Assembly (NCBI RefSeq): GCF_030817195.1
Contig: NZ_JAUSYZ010000001.1
Coordinates: 1,674,001-1,738,000 of the forward strand
DNA length: 64,000 bases
Origin: Arthrobacter globiformis
Lineage (GTDB): Bacteria > Actinomycetota > Actinomycetes > Actinomycetales > Micrococcaceae
Direction: 5' to 3'
The first letter of the stretch is position 1; every line of letters begins with the position of its first letter. Positions 39,511 through 48,550 of this stretch are shown here, in pieces. A program made the position numbers and the translations under genes. The notes under the pieces were generated by a model. The model was given only the letters and a program-made list of their open reading frames with translations, had not been told where the DNA came from and made no database searches.

Positions 39511-40179
39511 TTACGGTGCGGGGCTCGCCGAGGGGGAAACGGTGACAGCAGGGTTACTTTCCAGGGACTTGACGACGGCGGCAGCCAGAACCGCGAATTC
39601 CTCCAGGTTGGCGTCTCCCGCCAGGACCACGGTGGAACCGCGGTAGGCGAGCACCATGCTCTTTTCGCCCTTGCCGGTGTCATGGAGTTCCCATTCCCTG
39701 CCGCCGGCGTTGCGGGTGCCGGTGACCGGGGCGCTCTTGGTCTGCTGCACGAGCCAGGTGGGGTTGGCCTTGCTGGTCTGTGTCAGGCCGATGAATTTTT
39801 CCTTCGGGGTCACGTACCCGACCTCCCAAGCCGCGACGCCCGTGCCCGAGGCCGCCGCCCAGCGGGCGTAATTCGGGCGGAATGTGTCACCCGCCGCGGG
39901 GGCCACCGGTGTGAATCCCGCCACACCCTTGGCGTTGCTGGCGACGGCGCTGACGTCGATGTTGGGCCGGAAGCCGTCCGACTTCGGGGACGGATTCATC
40001 AGGACGATAGGCAGGAACGCAGCGACGCTTACCAGCAGGGCGATGATCATTCCGATCACCGAGGCATTCGCCCGTTTTGCGGCAGCCGCGGGGATTATCG
40101 GCTTGACGGGCTGGCTGGCCGTAGCTGGGGAGGGGGTGGAAGCCTGCGCGCGGCTCGAAGGGGCGGACTGGTCCTGCAT
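39511..40179 (-). CDS. DUF4245 domain-containing membrane-anchored protein
   Basis: A conserved actinobacterial protein of unknown function, 222 residues. A Ser/Ala/Pro-rich N-terminus is followed by one membrane helix (ANASVIGMIIALLVSVAAFLP at about 31-51) and an extracytoplasmic domain with the DUF4245 features WEVGYVTPKEKFIGLTQTS and GREWELHD. The ATG at 40179 has AGAAGGG about 9 bases upstream; a longer frame to 40206 is less likely. Adjacent to glpX and fumC as in Rv1100. Confidence 0.87.
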   Translation of the reverse strand: MQDQSAPSSRAQASTPSPATASQPVKPIIPAAAAKRANASVIGMIIALLVSVAAFLPIVLMNPSPKSDGFRPNIDVSAVASNAKGVAGFTPVAPAAGDTFRPNYARWAAASGTGVAAWEVGYVTPKEKFIGLTQTSKANPTWLVQQTKSAPVTGTRNAGGREWELHDTGKGEKSMVLAYRGSTVVLAGDANLEEFAVLAAAVVKSLESNPAVTVSPSASPAP

Positions 40180-40385
40180 ATCACTCACCCTTCTATAGTC
40201 GCCCATGCGGGGTCCGAACTCACATTCGAAGGCGGCAGCGGTGAGGCCGGCCGTGCGTTACGAGGCGGGGTCATTCGCCGCCCAGGGTCCCGCGGCGGCG
40301 ACTATGATCAGTTACAGAGGAATCACCGCGATGGTCGACCCAGGCCTTGCGGGTCCAATGATCGCCACTCGAAGAAGAGGTTCAC

Positions 40386-41423
40386 GTGTCACCAGCGTCC
40401 ATCACCCAGAAGTACTCAACGCTTTCCCCGTCGCTCGCCGTCGGAATTGACGAGCCGGACCGCAACCTCGCCCTTGAACTTGTCCGCGTCACTGAAGCCG
40501 CGGCAATCGCCGGCGGCCACTGGGTGGGCTTCGGCGACAAGAACAAGGCGGACGGCGCGGCCGTCGACGCGATGCGTTCCTTCCTTCAGACCGTCCACTT
40601 CAACGGCGTCGTGGTCATCGGTGAAGGCGAAAAAGACGAAGCCCCGATGCTGTTCAACGGCGAACAGGTTGGTGACGGCACCGGCCCCGAGTGCGACGTC
40701 GCCGTCGACCCCATCGACGGAACCCGCCTGACCGCACTGGGCATCAACAACGCCCTGGCTGTCCTGGCCGTCGCCGAGCGCGGCTCCATGTTCGACCCCT
40801 CCGCCGTGTTCTACATGGAGAAGCTGGTCACCGGTCCTGAAGCCGCCGACATGGTTGACCTGCGTTTGCCGGTCAAGCAGAACCTGCACCTGATCGCCAA
40901 GGCCAAGGGCGTGAAGGTCAACCAGCTCAACGTCATGATCCTGGACCGTGACCGCCACCGCCCGCTGGTCGAGGAAATCCGTGAAGCCGGCGCGCGCACC
41001 AAGTTCATCATGGACGGCGACGTTGCAGGTGCCATTGCGGCTGCCCGTTCCGGCACCGGCGTTGACGCCCTCATGGGCATCGGCGGAACCCCGGAAGGCA
41101 TCGTGGCGGCGTGCGCCATCAAGTCCCTGGGCGGCGTGATCCAGGGCCGGCTGTGGCCCACCAGCGACGACGAGAAGCAGAAGGCGATCGACGCCGGCCA
41201 CGACCTCGATCGGGTCCTGTCCACCAATGACCTCGTCACCAGCGACAACTGCTACTTCGCCGCCACCGGCATCACGGACGGCGATCTCCTCCGCGGCGTC
41301 CGTTACAACAAGGAGAAGGTCCTGACGCAGTCAATCGTCATGCGCTCCAAGTCCGGCACCATCCGCTTCGTGGACGGCGAGCACCAGGCCAGCAAGTGGG
41401 AAGGCTACGCCCGCAAGAGCTAG
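40386..41423 (+). CDS. glpX: Fructose-1,6-bisphosphatase class II
   Basis: Dephosphorylates fructose 1,6-bisphosphate in gluconeogenesis. The 345-residue GlpX protein has the metal/phosphate motif VDPIDGTRLTALG at about residues 101-113, EGEKDEAPM, and SGTGVDALMGIGGTPEG. It is the main actinobacterial FBPase type. GTG start with an AGAAGAGG-type site. A perfect long palindrome begins 27 bases after the stop and may act as terminator. Confidence 0.96.
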   Translation: MSPASITQKYSTLSPSLAVGIDEPDRNLALELVRVTEAAAIAGGHWVGFGDKNKADGAAVDAMRSFLQTVHFNGVVVIGEGEKDEAPMLFNGEQVGDGTGPECDVAVDPIDGTRLTALGINNALAVLAVAERGSMFDPSAVFYMEKLVTGPEAADMVDLRLPVKQNLHLIAKAKGVKVNQLNVMILDRDRHRPLVEEIREAGARTKFIMDGDVAGAIAAARSGTGVDALMGIGGTPEGIVAACAIKSLGGVIQGRLWPTSDDEKQKAIDAGHDLDRVLSTNDLVTSDNCYFAATGITDGDLLRGVRYNKEKVLTQSIVMRSKSGTIRFVDGEHQASKWEGYARKS

Positions 41424-41449
41424 CCCCTCCGCTTTCCCAGCGCCCTCCT

Positions 41450-41514
41450 AGCGCGAACGAACACTTGAGCCCCGCATCCGCCATGGATCCGGGGCTCAAG
41501 TGTTCGTTCGCGCT
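41450..41514. repeat. Perfect 25-bp palindromic repeat (copy between glpX and the nuclease-like gene)
   Basis: agcgcgaacgaacacttgag... (41450-41474) is exactly repeated in inverted form at 41490-41514 around a 15-base spacer; the spacer adds an atcc/ggat pairing. The same arms recur at 36912 and 42540. It lies 22 bases after the 3' end of the minus-strand nuclease-like gene. It may also terminate glpX. Confidence 0.92.
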
Positions 41515-41535
41515 TGTTTGCGAGCCGATCGACGC

Positions 41536-42477
41536 TCAGGTTCCCGATGCCTGGCGCCGAAGCCGCCCCTGCAGCGTTGCCCTGACCTTCTCGAGAACGA
41601 AAGGCTTCTCACCGTCGAGGTCATCTTTGAAAATTCTGAGCTCGGTCCAGCCGAGGCGCTCCGTGGTTTCCTTACGCTTCCTGTCACGGGCGGCTTGGAC
41701 CGGATCCGAATGGTGCGCGCCGTCGTATTGCAGCGCGAGTCGGTATTGCGGATAGGCGGCGTCGGGCCAGACCGCGGGCTGGCCCCAACCATTGCGGATC
41801 ACATGGTTTAGAACTGGTTCGCCAAGCTTGGTGCGGGCAAGAACCAGGCGCATTCTGGTCTCCTGCGGGGAGTCAGCCCCAACGCGGATCTCGGAGAGTG
41901 CGAGCCGCGCCGTCTTCATGCCCCGCATGCCCGGGTGCGCCGCAATCATGCGCCGCAGGTCATCGATCGTGGCCAAGGGAGTCCTTGGTTTCGGGAAGTC
42001 CGGCCCGTGGGCAACCACCACCGAGTCTCCTGCGGCGATCAGCTCATCAACACTGAGAAGGCCGGCCAGATCAAGCCACGTCCTGGCCGGTGAGGTAACC
42101 CGGACGCCGTGGTGCATCACCACCTCGCCGGGCTTGAAAGTCATCCGGTGACCAATCACGTTGCGCCGCCGCGGCTGGCTTCCGTCCCGGTCACGGGCAA
42201 CATGGATCCGCCAGTCCTCCTGCATCCAGCCAGGAAGGCCAAACTCCCAGATGCGGGCGCCGGAGTGGTGGGTGAGGGTGGACTTGTCATCCAGCGCAGT
42301 GTAGGCGCGCAGGTTCGCCGGAGTCGTCGCATCCCCCTGCAGTGGAACGCGGATCCCGCGTGAAGGAATGGCTACATCAGGTTTCCGCTGACGCCGCCGG
42401 GACACCCCCGCGGCAGCGGCGTGGGATGAAGTGAATGATCCTCCGAGCAAGTCACGGGGAAGCGGCGAGAGACCCAT
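41536..42477 (-). CDS. AbiEi-like wHTH plus PD-(D/E)xK (DUF559/Vsr-like) protein
   Basis: A 313-residue protein. Residues 1-50 look like the winged-helix 'AbiEi antitoxin' region (GGSFTSSHAAAAG, then SRGIRVP). The C-terminal third has the DUF559/Vsr-like nuclease fold: AVWPDAAYPQYRLALQYDGAHH then DRKRKETTERLGWTELRIF. The usual acidic residue just before Tyr-Asp-Gly appears as Gln250, so activity may be altered. No AbiEii toxin partner adjoins. The gene is bracketed by copies of one palindromic repeat, 22 bases downstream and 62 bases upstream. Proposed function is unknown; a DNA-repair or defence-like nuclease is possible. Confidence 0.8.
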   Translation of the reverse strand: MGLSPLPRDLLGGSFTSSHAAAAGVSRRRQRKPDVAIPSRGIRVPLQGDATTPANLRAYTALDDKSTLTHHSGARIWEFGLPGWMQEDWRIHVARDRDGSQPRRRNVIGHRMTFKPGEVVMHHGVRVTSPARTWLDLAGLLSVDELIAAGDSVVVAHGPDFPKPRTPLATIDDLRRMIAAHPGMRGMKTARLALSEIRVGADSPQETRMRLVLARTKLGEPVLNHVIRNGWGQPAVWPDAAYPQYRLALQYDGAHHSDPVQAARDRKRKETTERLGWTELRIFKDDLDGEKPFVLEKVRATLQGRLRRQASGT

Positions 42478-42539
42478 GCTTCAGTGTGCAACGGTCGAAG
42501 AGTCCATTGGACGTTATCCACAGGAGCATCCCTGCTTTT

Positions 42540-42644
42540 AGCGCGAACGAACACTTGAGCCCCGGAAATTTCCGGGCAGCGGGGCTTAAGTGTCCATTCG
42601 CGCTCAGGGGGTGGGGCTTAAGTGTTCGTTCGCGCTCAGGGGGT
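42540..42644. repeat. Composite palindromic repeat with a 32-bp tandem duplication over the femAB stop
   Basis: The forward arm agcgcgaacgaacacttg... is at 42540-42564. Inverted arms follow at 42581-42604 (three mismatches) and 42613-42636 (one mismatch). The inverted arms belong to a tandem 32-bp unit (42581-42612 and 42613-42644, two differences). The stop codon of the femAB gene (42636-42638) lies in the second unit. Confidence 0.9.
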
Positions 42645-43595
42645 GGGGCGCTTGATGAGGGCCTTGATGCCGTCGCGGAGTTTGCGGGCCACCTGGTAGG
42701 CCGCGTAGCGGGGCCGGTTGACGGGCAGGTCCCAGGTGCCGGGGTAGGCGATCTCGCGCCCGCCGAAGGACTTCTTGAACGCGGTGAACCCTGCCCACTT
42801 GTGGTCGGGCTGGTCGGCGGGGGCCACGCCCCACAGGTCCACGTGCTTCAGGCCCTTCTCCTGGGCATCGGCCATGAGCGTCACCAGCAGGGGAATGCCC
42901 GCGCTGAGCTTGCGGTGGGTGTCATCCATGGCCGCGTGGGCGTACGTCCGGGTGTCCGCCGAATCGTAGGCCAGCGCTGCCGCCACCGGGCCACCGTGCA
43001 GATCGGCGATGAACAATGTGGCCGCGCCTGCTGGCATCAGGGACTGGGCCACCTGCGTCAGGTACTCGTCGCTCTGCGGTTTGAAGCCGTTCCGCCGTGC
43101 CGTCATGTGCAGGAAGTTCAGGAGCACACGGATGTCCTCGGGATCCTGCGTGCTGCGGAACGTGACGCCCTTCTTATGGATGTTCCGGTACAGGTTGCGG
43201 TTGACCGGCTTCATCTCCGCCAGGACCTCCTTGAAGTCCCGGTCAAGGTCCACGATCCAGCTGAGTTCGGGCTGCTGGTTGACCGGGGCAGGCTGCAGGC
43301 CACGGCTCCGCAGTGCCTCGGGCGCGCCCTCAGGATCGAGACCCGCAGTCACCGGCTCGATCCGGATGAAGACGGCGCCGCAGGACTTCGCCAGTGCCCG
43401 GAGGGCCACCAGTGCGGCGTCGAACGCCTCAACCGACTCGGCCACAGGCCCATAGGGCGCATAAAGGACCTTGCCCGCGGGGTTCTTTTCCTCGATGGCC
43501 AGGAAACTCCAGCCGGGACCGGATTGCCGGTGCACGTGGCGTCCCAGTGACTTCTGGAAGTCCTCCCAGGCTTTCGTTTGCAGGAAATACTCCAC
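42636..43595 (-). CDS. FemAB-type peptidoglycan aminoacyl transferase
   Basis: Predicted to add amino acids from aminoacyl-tRNA to lipid II or peptidoglycan stem peptides, building interpeptide bridges. The 319-residue protein has the two-GNAT-fold FemX/FemAB pattern: PYGPVAESVEAFDAAL in the first fold, KPVNRNLYRNIHKKGVTF between them, and FIADLHGGPVAAALAYDSADT with LKHVDLWGVAP in the second. Arg-rich C-terminus. It is adjacent to manA and LCP genes of envelope synthesis. The donor amino acid cannot be read. Its 3' end carries a duplicated palindromic repeat. Confidence 0.88.
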   Translation of the reverse strand: MEYFLQTKAWEDFQKSLGRHVHRQSGPGWSFLAIEEKNPAGKVLYAPYGPVAESVEAFDAALVALRALAKSCGAVFIRIEPVTAGLDPEGAPEALRSRGLQPAPVNQQPELSWIVDLDRDFKEVLAEMKPVNRNLYRNIHKKGVTFRSTQDPEDIRVLLNFLHMTARRNGFKPQSDEYLTQVAQSLMPAGAATLFIADLHGGPVAAALAYDSADTRTYAHAAMDDTHRKLSAGIPLLVTLMADAQEKGLKHVDLWGVAPADQPDHKWAGFTAFKKSFGGREIAYPGTWDLPVNRPRYAAYQVARKLRDGIKALIKRPTP

Positions 43596-43600
43596 AGCGG

Positions 43601-44851
43601 TCAGGCCTTCATCGAGGTGGTCACGGCGAAGGCCACGGCGTTCTCCGTGGCCCCGGACACGGGATGGACGTTGACGGGAGCGTCGGTGTCCGGCAGGAAG
43701 GCACTTGCGCCGTGGCCCAGCTGAAGGTCGCCCTTCGGCGAGTCAAGGATCACGGAACCGGCAACGACGATAACCACCGCGGCGCCCGACTGTGCCAGCG
43801 GAACAGGCTCGCCGTCCGGCTGCAGTTCGATCCGCTGGAGCTGGAACTCGCGGAACGGCGGGAAGTACAGTTCCTGTCCGAGTTCGGAGGTTTCCCGCTG
43901 GAGCATGGGAACGTCCACCGATTCGAAGGCGATCGTGTTCAGCAGCTCGGGAATGTCGATGAATTTGGGCGTCAGTCCGCCGCGGAGCACGTTGTCCGAG
44001 GACGCCATCACCTCGACGCCGAGGCCGTGCAGGTAGGCGTGGACTTTGCCGGCCGGGAGGTACACGGCCTCACCGGGTTTGAGGGACAGCCGGTTCAGCA
44101 GGAGCGAGATCAGCACGCCGGGATCGCCGGGGTATTCGCTGTTGAGGCTCAGTACCGTGGAAAGCTCGAGCTGGTATGGGGCCAGGGGTGCGCCCGAGGC
44201 CAGCGCGTCGACCACCCGGGACGTGGCTTCCCTGACGGCCTCGCCCCCGGCGATCAGCCGTTCGAAGGCCGACCTCAGCGCCGTCACCTCCTCAGGCTGC
44301 GAGAGGTCGTCAATGACGTCCTTCAGAACCTGCGGGACACCGTTCCCGGGGAGCTCAAGGCAGCCGGCCAGGTGGAGGAAGATGTCGCGGGACTTCTTCG
44401 GTTTCCGGAAACCGCACAGCGACTCGAACGGAGTCAGCGCGAAGATCATCTCCGGCTTGTGGTTGTCGTCATGGTAATTGCGGTTTGCTGCGTCGGCCGG
44501 TATGCCGGCGGCGTTTTCGCGGGCGTAACCGGCCCGGGCCTGCTCAAGGCTCGGGTGCACCTGCAGCGACAGCGGCTTGGCGGCGGCGAGGAGCTTAGCC
44601 AGGAACGGCAGCCGCGGACCGAACTCGGCCACCGAAGCCGCGCCCAGAAAATGTTCCGGGTCCTCGCCGATGAGTGCGTCCAGGGGCGTCGTCGTGCCGT
44701 CCGGCCGGATGGCCACTGACGGCGAGTCAGGATGGGCACCGATCCACAGCTCGGCTTCCGGACCGCCGGACTCCGGCCGGCCGAGCAGGCTGGCTATCGC
44801 CGTCGTTGATCCCCAGGCATACGGCCGCAGGACATTCTCTATCTGGTACAC
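43601..44851 (-). CDS. manA: Mannose-6-phosphate isomerase, class I
   Basis: Interconverts mannose 6-phosphate and fructose 6-phosphate, feeding GDP-mannose for glycans. The 416-residue zinc cupin has PYAWGSTTAIASLLG at the N-terminus, the Zn-binding QVHPSLEQA at about 101-109 and the family signature YLPAGKVHAYLHGLGVEV at about 260-277. The GTG at 44851 is preferred because AAAGGGGGA lies 9 bases upstream; a TTG at 44890 in the same frame falls within a duplicated sequence. Downstream of the LCP gene and upstream of femAB on the same strand. Confidence 0.93.
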   Translation of the reverse strand: MYQIENVLRPYAWGSTTAIASLLGRPESGGPEAELWIGAHPDSPSVAIRPDGTTTPLDALIGEDPEHFLGAASVAEFGPRLPFLAKLLAAAKPLSLQVHPSLEQARAGYARENAAGIPADAANRNYHDDNHKPEMIFALTPFESLCGFRKPKKSRDIFLHLAGCLELPGNGVPQVLKDVIDDLSQPEEVTALRSAFERLIAGGEAVREATSRVVDALASGAPLAPYQLELSTVLSLNSEYPGDPGVLISLLLNRLSLKPGEAVYLPAGKVHAYLHGLGVEVMASSDNVLRGGLTPKFIDIPELLNTIAFESVDVPMLQRETSELGQELYFPPFREFQLQRIELQPDGEPVPLAQSGAAVVIVVAGSVILDSPKGDLQLGHGASAFLPDTDAPVNVHPVSGATENAVAFAVTTSMKA

Positions 44852-44880
44852 GCCTGGTGTTCCCCCTTTTTTGATGTACG

Positions 44881-44917
44881 TATTGCTCAAAGCGTGCTGC
44901 GGCTATTGCTCAAAGCG
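44881..44917. repeat. 14-bp direct duplication spanning the LCP stop codon
   Basis: tattgctcaaagcg occurs at 44881-44894 and 44904-44917, 23 bases apart. The second copy holds the stop codon of the LCP gene (44910-44912). Confidence 0.8.
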
Positions 44918-46568
44918 GTGCACACTGGCCGTTGGTGGCCACGAGGTCGCGGATAGCCTGCTCGTTGCCCTCACGCTTGAACTGGTTCAGCATCGCTTCC
45001 GTGATCGGTTCCCCCTCAGGGGTGGTGGTCACCGGGGTGAAGTCCGACGACGACGATGGTGACGGTGAGGGGGTGGTGGCCGGAAGGCCCGCCAGGGGAC
45101 CTGCCGCGCCTGCGGCGGAGAGCCTGCCGGGCACGGAACCCGACTGCACCAACGTGTCCTCCAACGCGGGGTCCCCCGGCGCGGCGGCCGGCGACGATTC
45201 GGAGCTGGCGGACGCGAGCAGCTTCTTGACCCGGTCATGGATCTGGTCGAAGTCGGGCACCGTGGAGAAGGACGCGTCGAAGTCCGGCGGGCCGATGGTG
45301 AGCCGTTTGATGTCCTGGCCCTTGGCCTTCATGGCCAGATCCACGAAGCTGCCGAGCTGGCTGGCGGAGACGTTGGAGTCCACCACCTTCGTGCCGGCGT
45401 TGGCGATGTCCTCGAATTTCGCCAGCAGCGTTGCGGGGTCCAGCTGTTTCAGCATGGCCTGCTGGACGCACTGCTGCCGCGCGATCCTGGCGTAGTCGTC
45501 CACGAATTCCCGGGACCGGCCGTACCAGAGGGCGTGGTAGCCGTCCAGCTTCTGTTCTCCGGCCGGAATCCAGCCCAGGGGCATCCCGTGGATGCCGTTG
45601 GCCTCGTCAATCATGTCGCCGCTGATGGGCACCCAGCCGCCGGCTTTGATCCGGATGCCGCCCATCGCGTCAATCAGCTTCGCGAAGCCGTCCATGTCCA
45701 CCAGCACATACGCCTGCACGGTGATGCCGAGCGTGCCCGAAACCGCTTCCAGGGTGGCCTGCGCTCCGGGATCGGCGACACCGGGGTAGAGGTCCTTGTG
45801 CTCGTTCGTGACCTCGGTGTTGATCGCGTTGATGAGGCATTCGTCGCCGCAGTTGTAGCCTTCAGGATAGATCTTCCGCATGGGCGAACCCTCGCTGAAC
45901 TGGGCGTTCTGCAGGTTGCGCGGCACGGAAATGATGGCTGTCTGGCCGGATTTGGCGTCCACGCTGAGCACCGACAGGCTGTCCGGGCGCCGGCCGGTCC
46001 GGTCTGCACCGGCGTCGCCGCCCATCATGAGGAAGTTGTAGCGGCCGTCCACCGGGTCGATGGCCGGCCCGCCGGCAAAGATGCTGCCGATGGCATTCCG
46101 GCTGACGTTCAGCAGGTAGGCGGCGTACCCCAGCGATCCGCTGCTCACCACCATGGCGAGGACAAGGACAACCACGACGGCGGGCCGCATCCGGGTGGGC
46201 AGCAACACCGGCCGGATAAGCCGCAGGGTGTTGACGAACAGCACCAGCCAGCCCACTGCCAGCGCGGCAAGGATAAGGACGATGAGCAGCGACGCAACCG
46301 GATTGGTGATGATGTTGATCAGCAGGGTCCGGTTGGTGAACAGCAGTACCAGGGCAAGGACCACGAGCAGCCAGGCGCTGAGCGTCACGCGCAAGGCGAT
46401 CCGGCCAAGCTTGCGGTCGCCGGCCACGATCTGGGCGCTCCCGGGCACCAGCAACGTGAGCAGGATCAGCAGGAACGCGCGCTTGGTCCGGACAGGTTCA
46501 GCAGCGCTCGACGGGTTGCGGACGGGATCCGTCAGCGGGCCCTGGGACGGCAGGTCGGTGTTGGACAT
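44910..46568 (-). CDS. LCP (LytR-CpsA-Psr) family cell-wall polymer ligase
   Basis: Transfers undecaprenyl-linked glycopolymers (such as teichoic-acid-like or galactan polymers) onto peptidoglycan. The 552-residue protein starts with four membrane helices (about residues 28-155) instead of the usual one. The LCP domain follows at about 175-430, with the Arg-Asp core RRPDSLSVLSVDAKSG, IISVPRNLQN, and IRIKAGGWVPISGDM. The C-terminus is a Ser/Pro/Thr-rich spacer and a short tail. Related to the Rv3267 (CpsA) location next to purE-purK. Lies directly downstream of purE. Confidence 0.92.
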   Translation of the reverse strand: MSNTDLPSQGPLTDPVRNPSSAAEPVRTKRAFLLILLTLLVPGSAQIVAGDRKLGRIALRVTLSAWLLVVLALVLLFTNRTLLINIITNPVASLLIVLILAALAVGWLVLFVNTLRLIRPVLLPTRMRPAVVVVLVLAMVVSSGSLGYAAYLLNVSRNAIGSIFAGGPAIDPVDGRYNFLMMGGDAGADRTGRRPDSLSVLSVDAKSGQTAIISVPRNLQNAQFSEGSPMRKIYPEGYNCGDECLINAINTEVTNEHKDLYPGVADPGAQATLEAVSGTLGITVQAYVLVDMDGFAKLIDAMGGIRIKAGGWVPISGDMIDEANGIHGMPLGWIPAGEQKLDGYHALWYGRSREFVDDYARIARQQCVQQAMLKQLDPATLLAKFEDIANAGTKVVDSNVSASQLGSFVDLAMKAKGQDIKRLTIGPPDFDASFSTVPDFDQIHDRVKKLLASASSESSPAAAPGDPALEDTLVQSGSVPGRLSAAGAAGPLAGLPATTPSPSPSSSSDFTPVTTTPEGEPITEAMLNQFKREGNEQAIRDLVATNGQCAPL

Positions 46569-46576
46569 CGCAGACC

Positions 46577-47164
46577 CTACCGGCCGCTCCGGAGAGCCAC
46601 GTTTGCGTCGGAGAAGACTTCGTTGACTTTCTGGCGCAGGTTGGCGCCCTTCCGGCTCGCCACATCATTGAGTTCCTGGGCGAAGTCCAGGAGCTCCGTG
46701 CGGAGGCGGGCGGAGAGGTCATCAGTGCCGGACGCCAGCATGCGGACGGCGAGCAGGCCTGCGTTCCGGGCCCCCGCGATGGAGACCGTGGCCACCGGGA
46801 CCCCGGCGGGCATCTGCACGATGGAGAGCAGGGAATCCATGCCGTCCAGGGTCTTGAGCGGGACCGGAACACCGATCACGGGCAGGGGAGTGACTGACGC
46901 CAGCATGCCCGGCAGGTGCGCGGCGCCGCCGGCGCCGGCAATGATCACGCGGAGGCCGCGCTCGTGCGCGGTCTGTCCGTAGCGGATCATCTCCGTGGGC
47001 ATGCGGTGGGCGGAGACAACATCCGCCTCAAACGGAATGCCGAACTCGGCCAGGGCATCGGCCGCAGCCTCCATGACGGGCCAGTCCGAATCCGAGCCCA
47101 TGACGAGGCCTACGAGGGGAGCGGGGGCACCGGTTTCCGGGGCTGCAGCGGATTCGTGGCTCAT
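46577..47164 (-). CDS. purE: N5-carboxyaminoimidazole ribonucleotide mutase
   Basis: Converts N5-CAIR to CAIR in purine synthesis, working with PurK. The 195-residue class I PurE has [18 protein letters not shown] at about residues 21-38, [11 protein letters not shown] at about 50-60 and [13 protein letters not shown] at about 75-87. It overlaps purK by 4 bases and is 8 bases before the LCP gene. The C-terminal 30 residues extend beyond the normal PurE end. Confidence 0.96.
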   Translation of the reverse strand: MSHESAAAPETGAPAPLVGLVMGSDSDWPVMEAAADALAEFGIPFEADVVSAHRMPTEMIRYGQTAHERGLRVIIAGAGGAAHLPGMLASVTPLPVIGVPVPLKTLDGMDSLLSIVQMPAGVPVATVSIAGARNAGLLAVRMLASGTDDLSARLRTELLDFAQELNDVASRKGANLRQKVNEVFSDANVALRSGR

Positions 47165-48354
47165 GGGGTCTCCTCGATGGTGCCTGATGCCGCGGCCGGC
47201 AGTCTGCCGTCGCGGATGATGTTCGCCACAACGGTGGCCCGCTGGCGGAGGGAATCAACGTCCGCAGCGGACGCGCCCACCAGGTTGACGTGCCCGATCT
47301 TTCGGCCGGGACGCACGGACTTGCCGTAGCAGTGGACCTTGGCGGCCGGTTCTGCCGCCAGCGCCGCCGGGAAGGCGGAGAAGAGGTCCTGGTTGTCGCC
47401 GCCCAGGAAGTTCTTCATCACGGCGACCTGGCCGAGGACGTCAGTCGCGCCCAGGGGCAGGTTCAGGACCGCCCGCAGGTGCTGTTCGAACTGGCTGGTG
47501 ACGGAGCCGTCCTGCGTCCAGTGCCCGGTGTTGTGGGGCCGCATCGCCAATTCATTGATCAGGAAGCCGACGCCGCTGCCGGGCGTCTCGAACATCTCCA
47601 CGGCCATGACGCCGGTGACGCCAAGTTCATTCGCGATCCGGAGGGCCGCCTCCTCGGCGGCCGCAGCCACCTCAAGCGAAATGTTCTGTGCCGGGGCGAT
47701 CACTTCGTCGCAGACGCCATCCACCTGGATGGTGTGGACCACCGGCCAGGCGCGGGACGCCCCGTCCGGAGTGCGGGCAACGAGTGCCGAGAGTTCGCGG
47801 CTGAACTCGACCTTGGCCTCCGCGAGGAGCGGGCTCATGGCCTCGAACCAGTCGGCGGTCTCTGCGGCTTCCTCGGCGGAACCGACGATCCGCACGCCCT
47901 TACCGTCGTAGCCGCCGCGCGGGGTCTTGAGCACCACGGGCCAGCCGATCCGGTCCCCGAAGCTGACCAGCCCGGCGACGTCGTCCACTGCGGCCCACTC
48001 GGGATTGGGCAGCTCGAGGCGGTCGATGGCGGCGCGCATTACCAGCTTGTCCTGGGCGTTGACCAGCGCGTCCGGGCCGGGCTGGACGTTCACTCCGGCT
48101 TCGATCAGGGCATAGAGGTGGTCGCCCGGGACGTGCTCGTGGTCAAAGGTCATCACGTCCAGGCCCTTGGAGAATTCCATCAGGGCCGCGAGGTCCTTGT
48201 AGTCGCCCACGGGGGCATTGGGGACGGCGGAGACTGCGGATACGTCTTCGCCTTCAGCCAAAACACGGAGTTCAAAGCCCAGGGCGGTGGCGGCGGGGGC
48301 CATCATGCGCGCAAGCTGGCCGCCGCCAACCACGCCGATTACTGGAAAAGTCAC
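47161..48354 (-). CDS. purK: N5-carboxyaminoimidazole ribonucleotide synthase
   Basis: ATP-dependent carboxylation of AIR by bicarbonate to N5-CAIR. The 397-residue ATP-grasp enzyme has [15 protein letters not shown] at the N-terminus, [15 protein letters not shown] at about 70-84, [17 protein letters not shown] in the ATP-grasp core and the C-terminal [31 protein letters not shown] block of PurK. First gene of the purK-purE pair. Divergent from the GtrA gene, with about 195 bases between them. Confidence 0.96.
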   Translation of the reverse strand: MTFPVIGVVGGGQLARMMAPAATALGFELRVLAEGEDVSAVSAVPNAPVGDYKDLAALMEFSKGLDVMTFDHEHVPGDHLYALIEAGVNVQPGPDALVNAQDKLVMRAAIDRLELPNPEWAAVDDVAGLVSFGDRIGWPVVLKTPRGGYDGKGVRIVGSAEEAAETADWFEAMSPLLAEAKVEFSRELSALVARTPDGASRAWPVVHTIQVDGVCDEVIAPAQNISLEVAAAAEEAALRIANELGVTGVMAVEMFETPGSGVGFLINELAMRPHNTGHWTQDGSVTSQFEQHLRAVLNLPLGATDVLGQVAVMKNFLGGDNQDLFSAFPAALAAEPAAKVHCYGKSVRPGRKIGHVNLVGASAADVDSLRQRATVVANIIRDGRLPAAASGTIEETP

Positions 48355-48550
48355 ATGTTCCAGCCTACAGAAAAGGAGCGCGGTTGCTGTCTTTCATGGC
48401 TGTGAAGCTCCCCAAGTCGCCCGATTTCGGCTGCGCAGCTGCGGATGGGGCCGTCCGGCGCAGGGACGCACTGAGGTTACTCCCGGGAAACGGCGCTAAA
48501 ATGGAAGCTTGGCCCAACGGCCCCCACTATTCAGACGGCCACGGAGGGTC

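Noticed and set aside
45237..46982. 581-codon open frame on the plus strand
   Set aside because: Antisense shadow of the LCP and purE genes.
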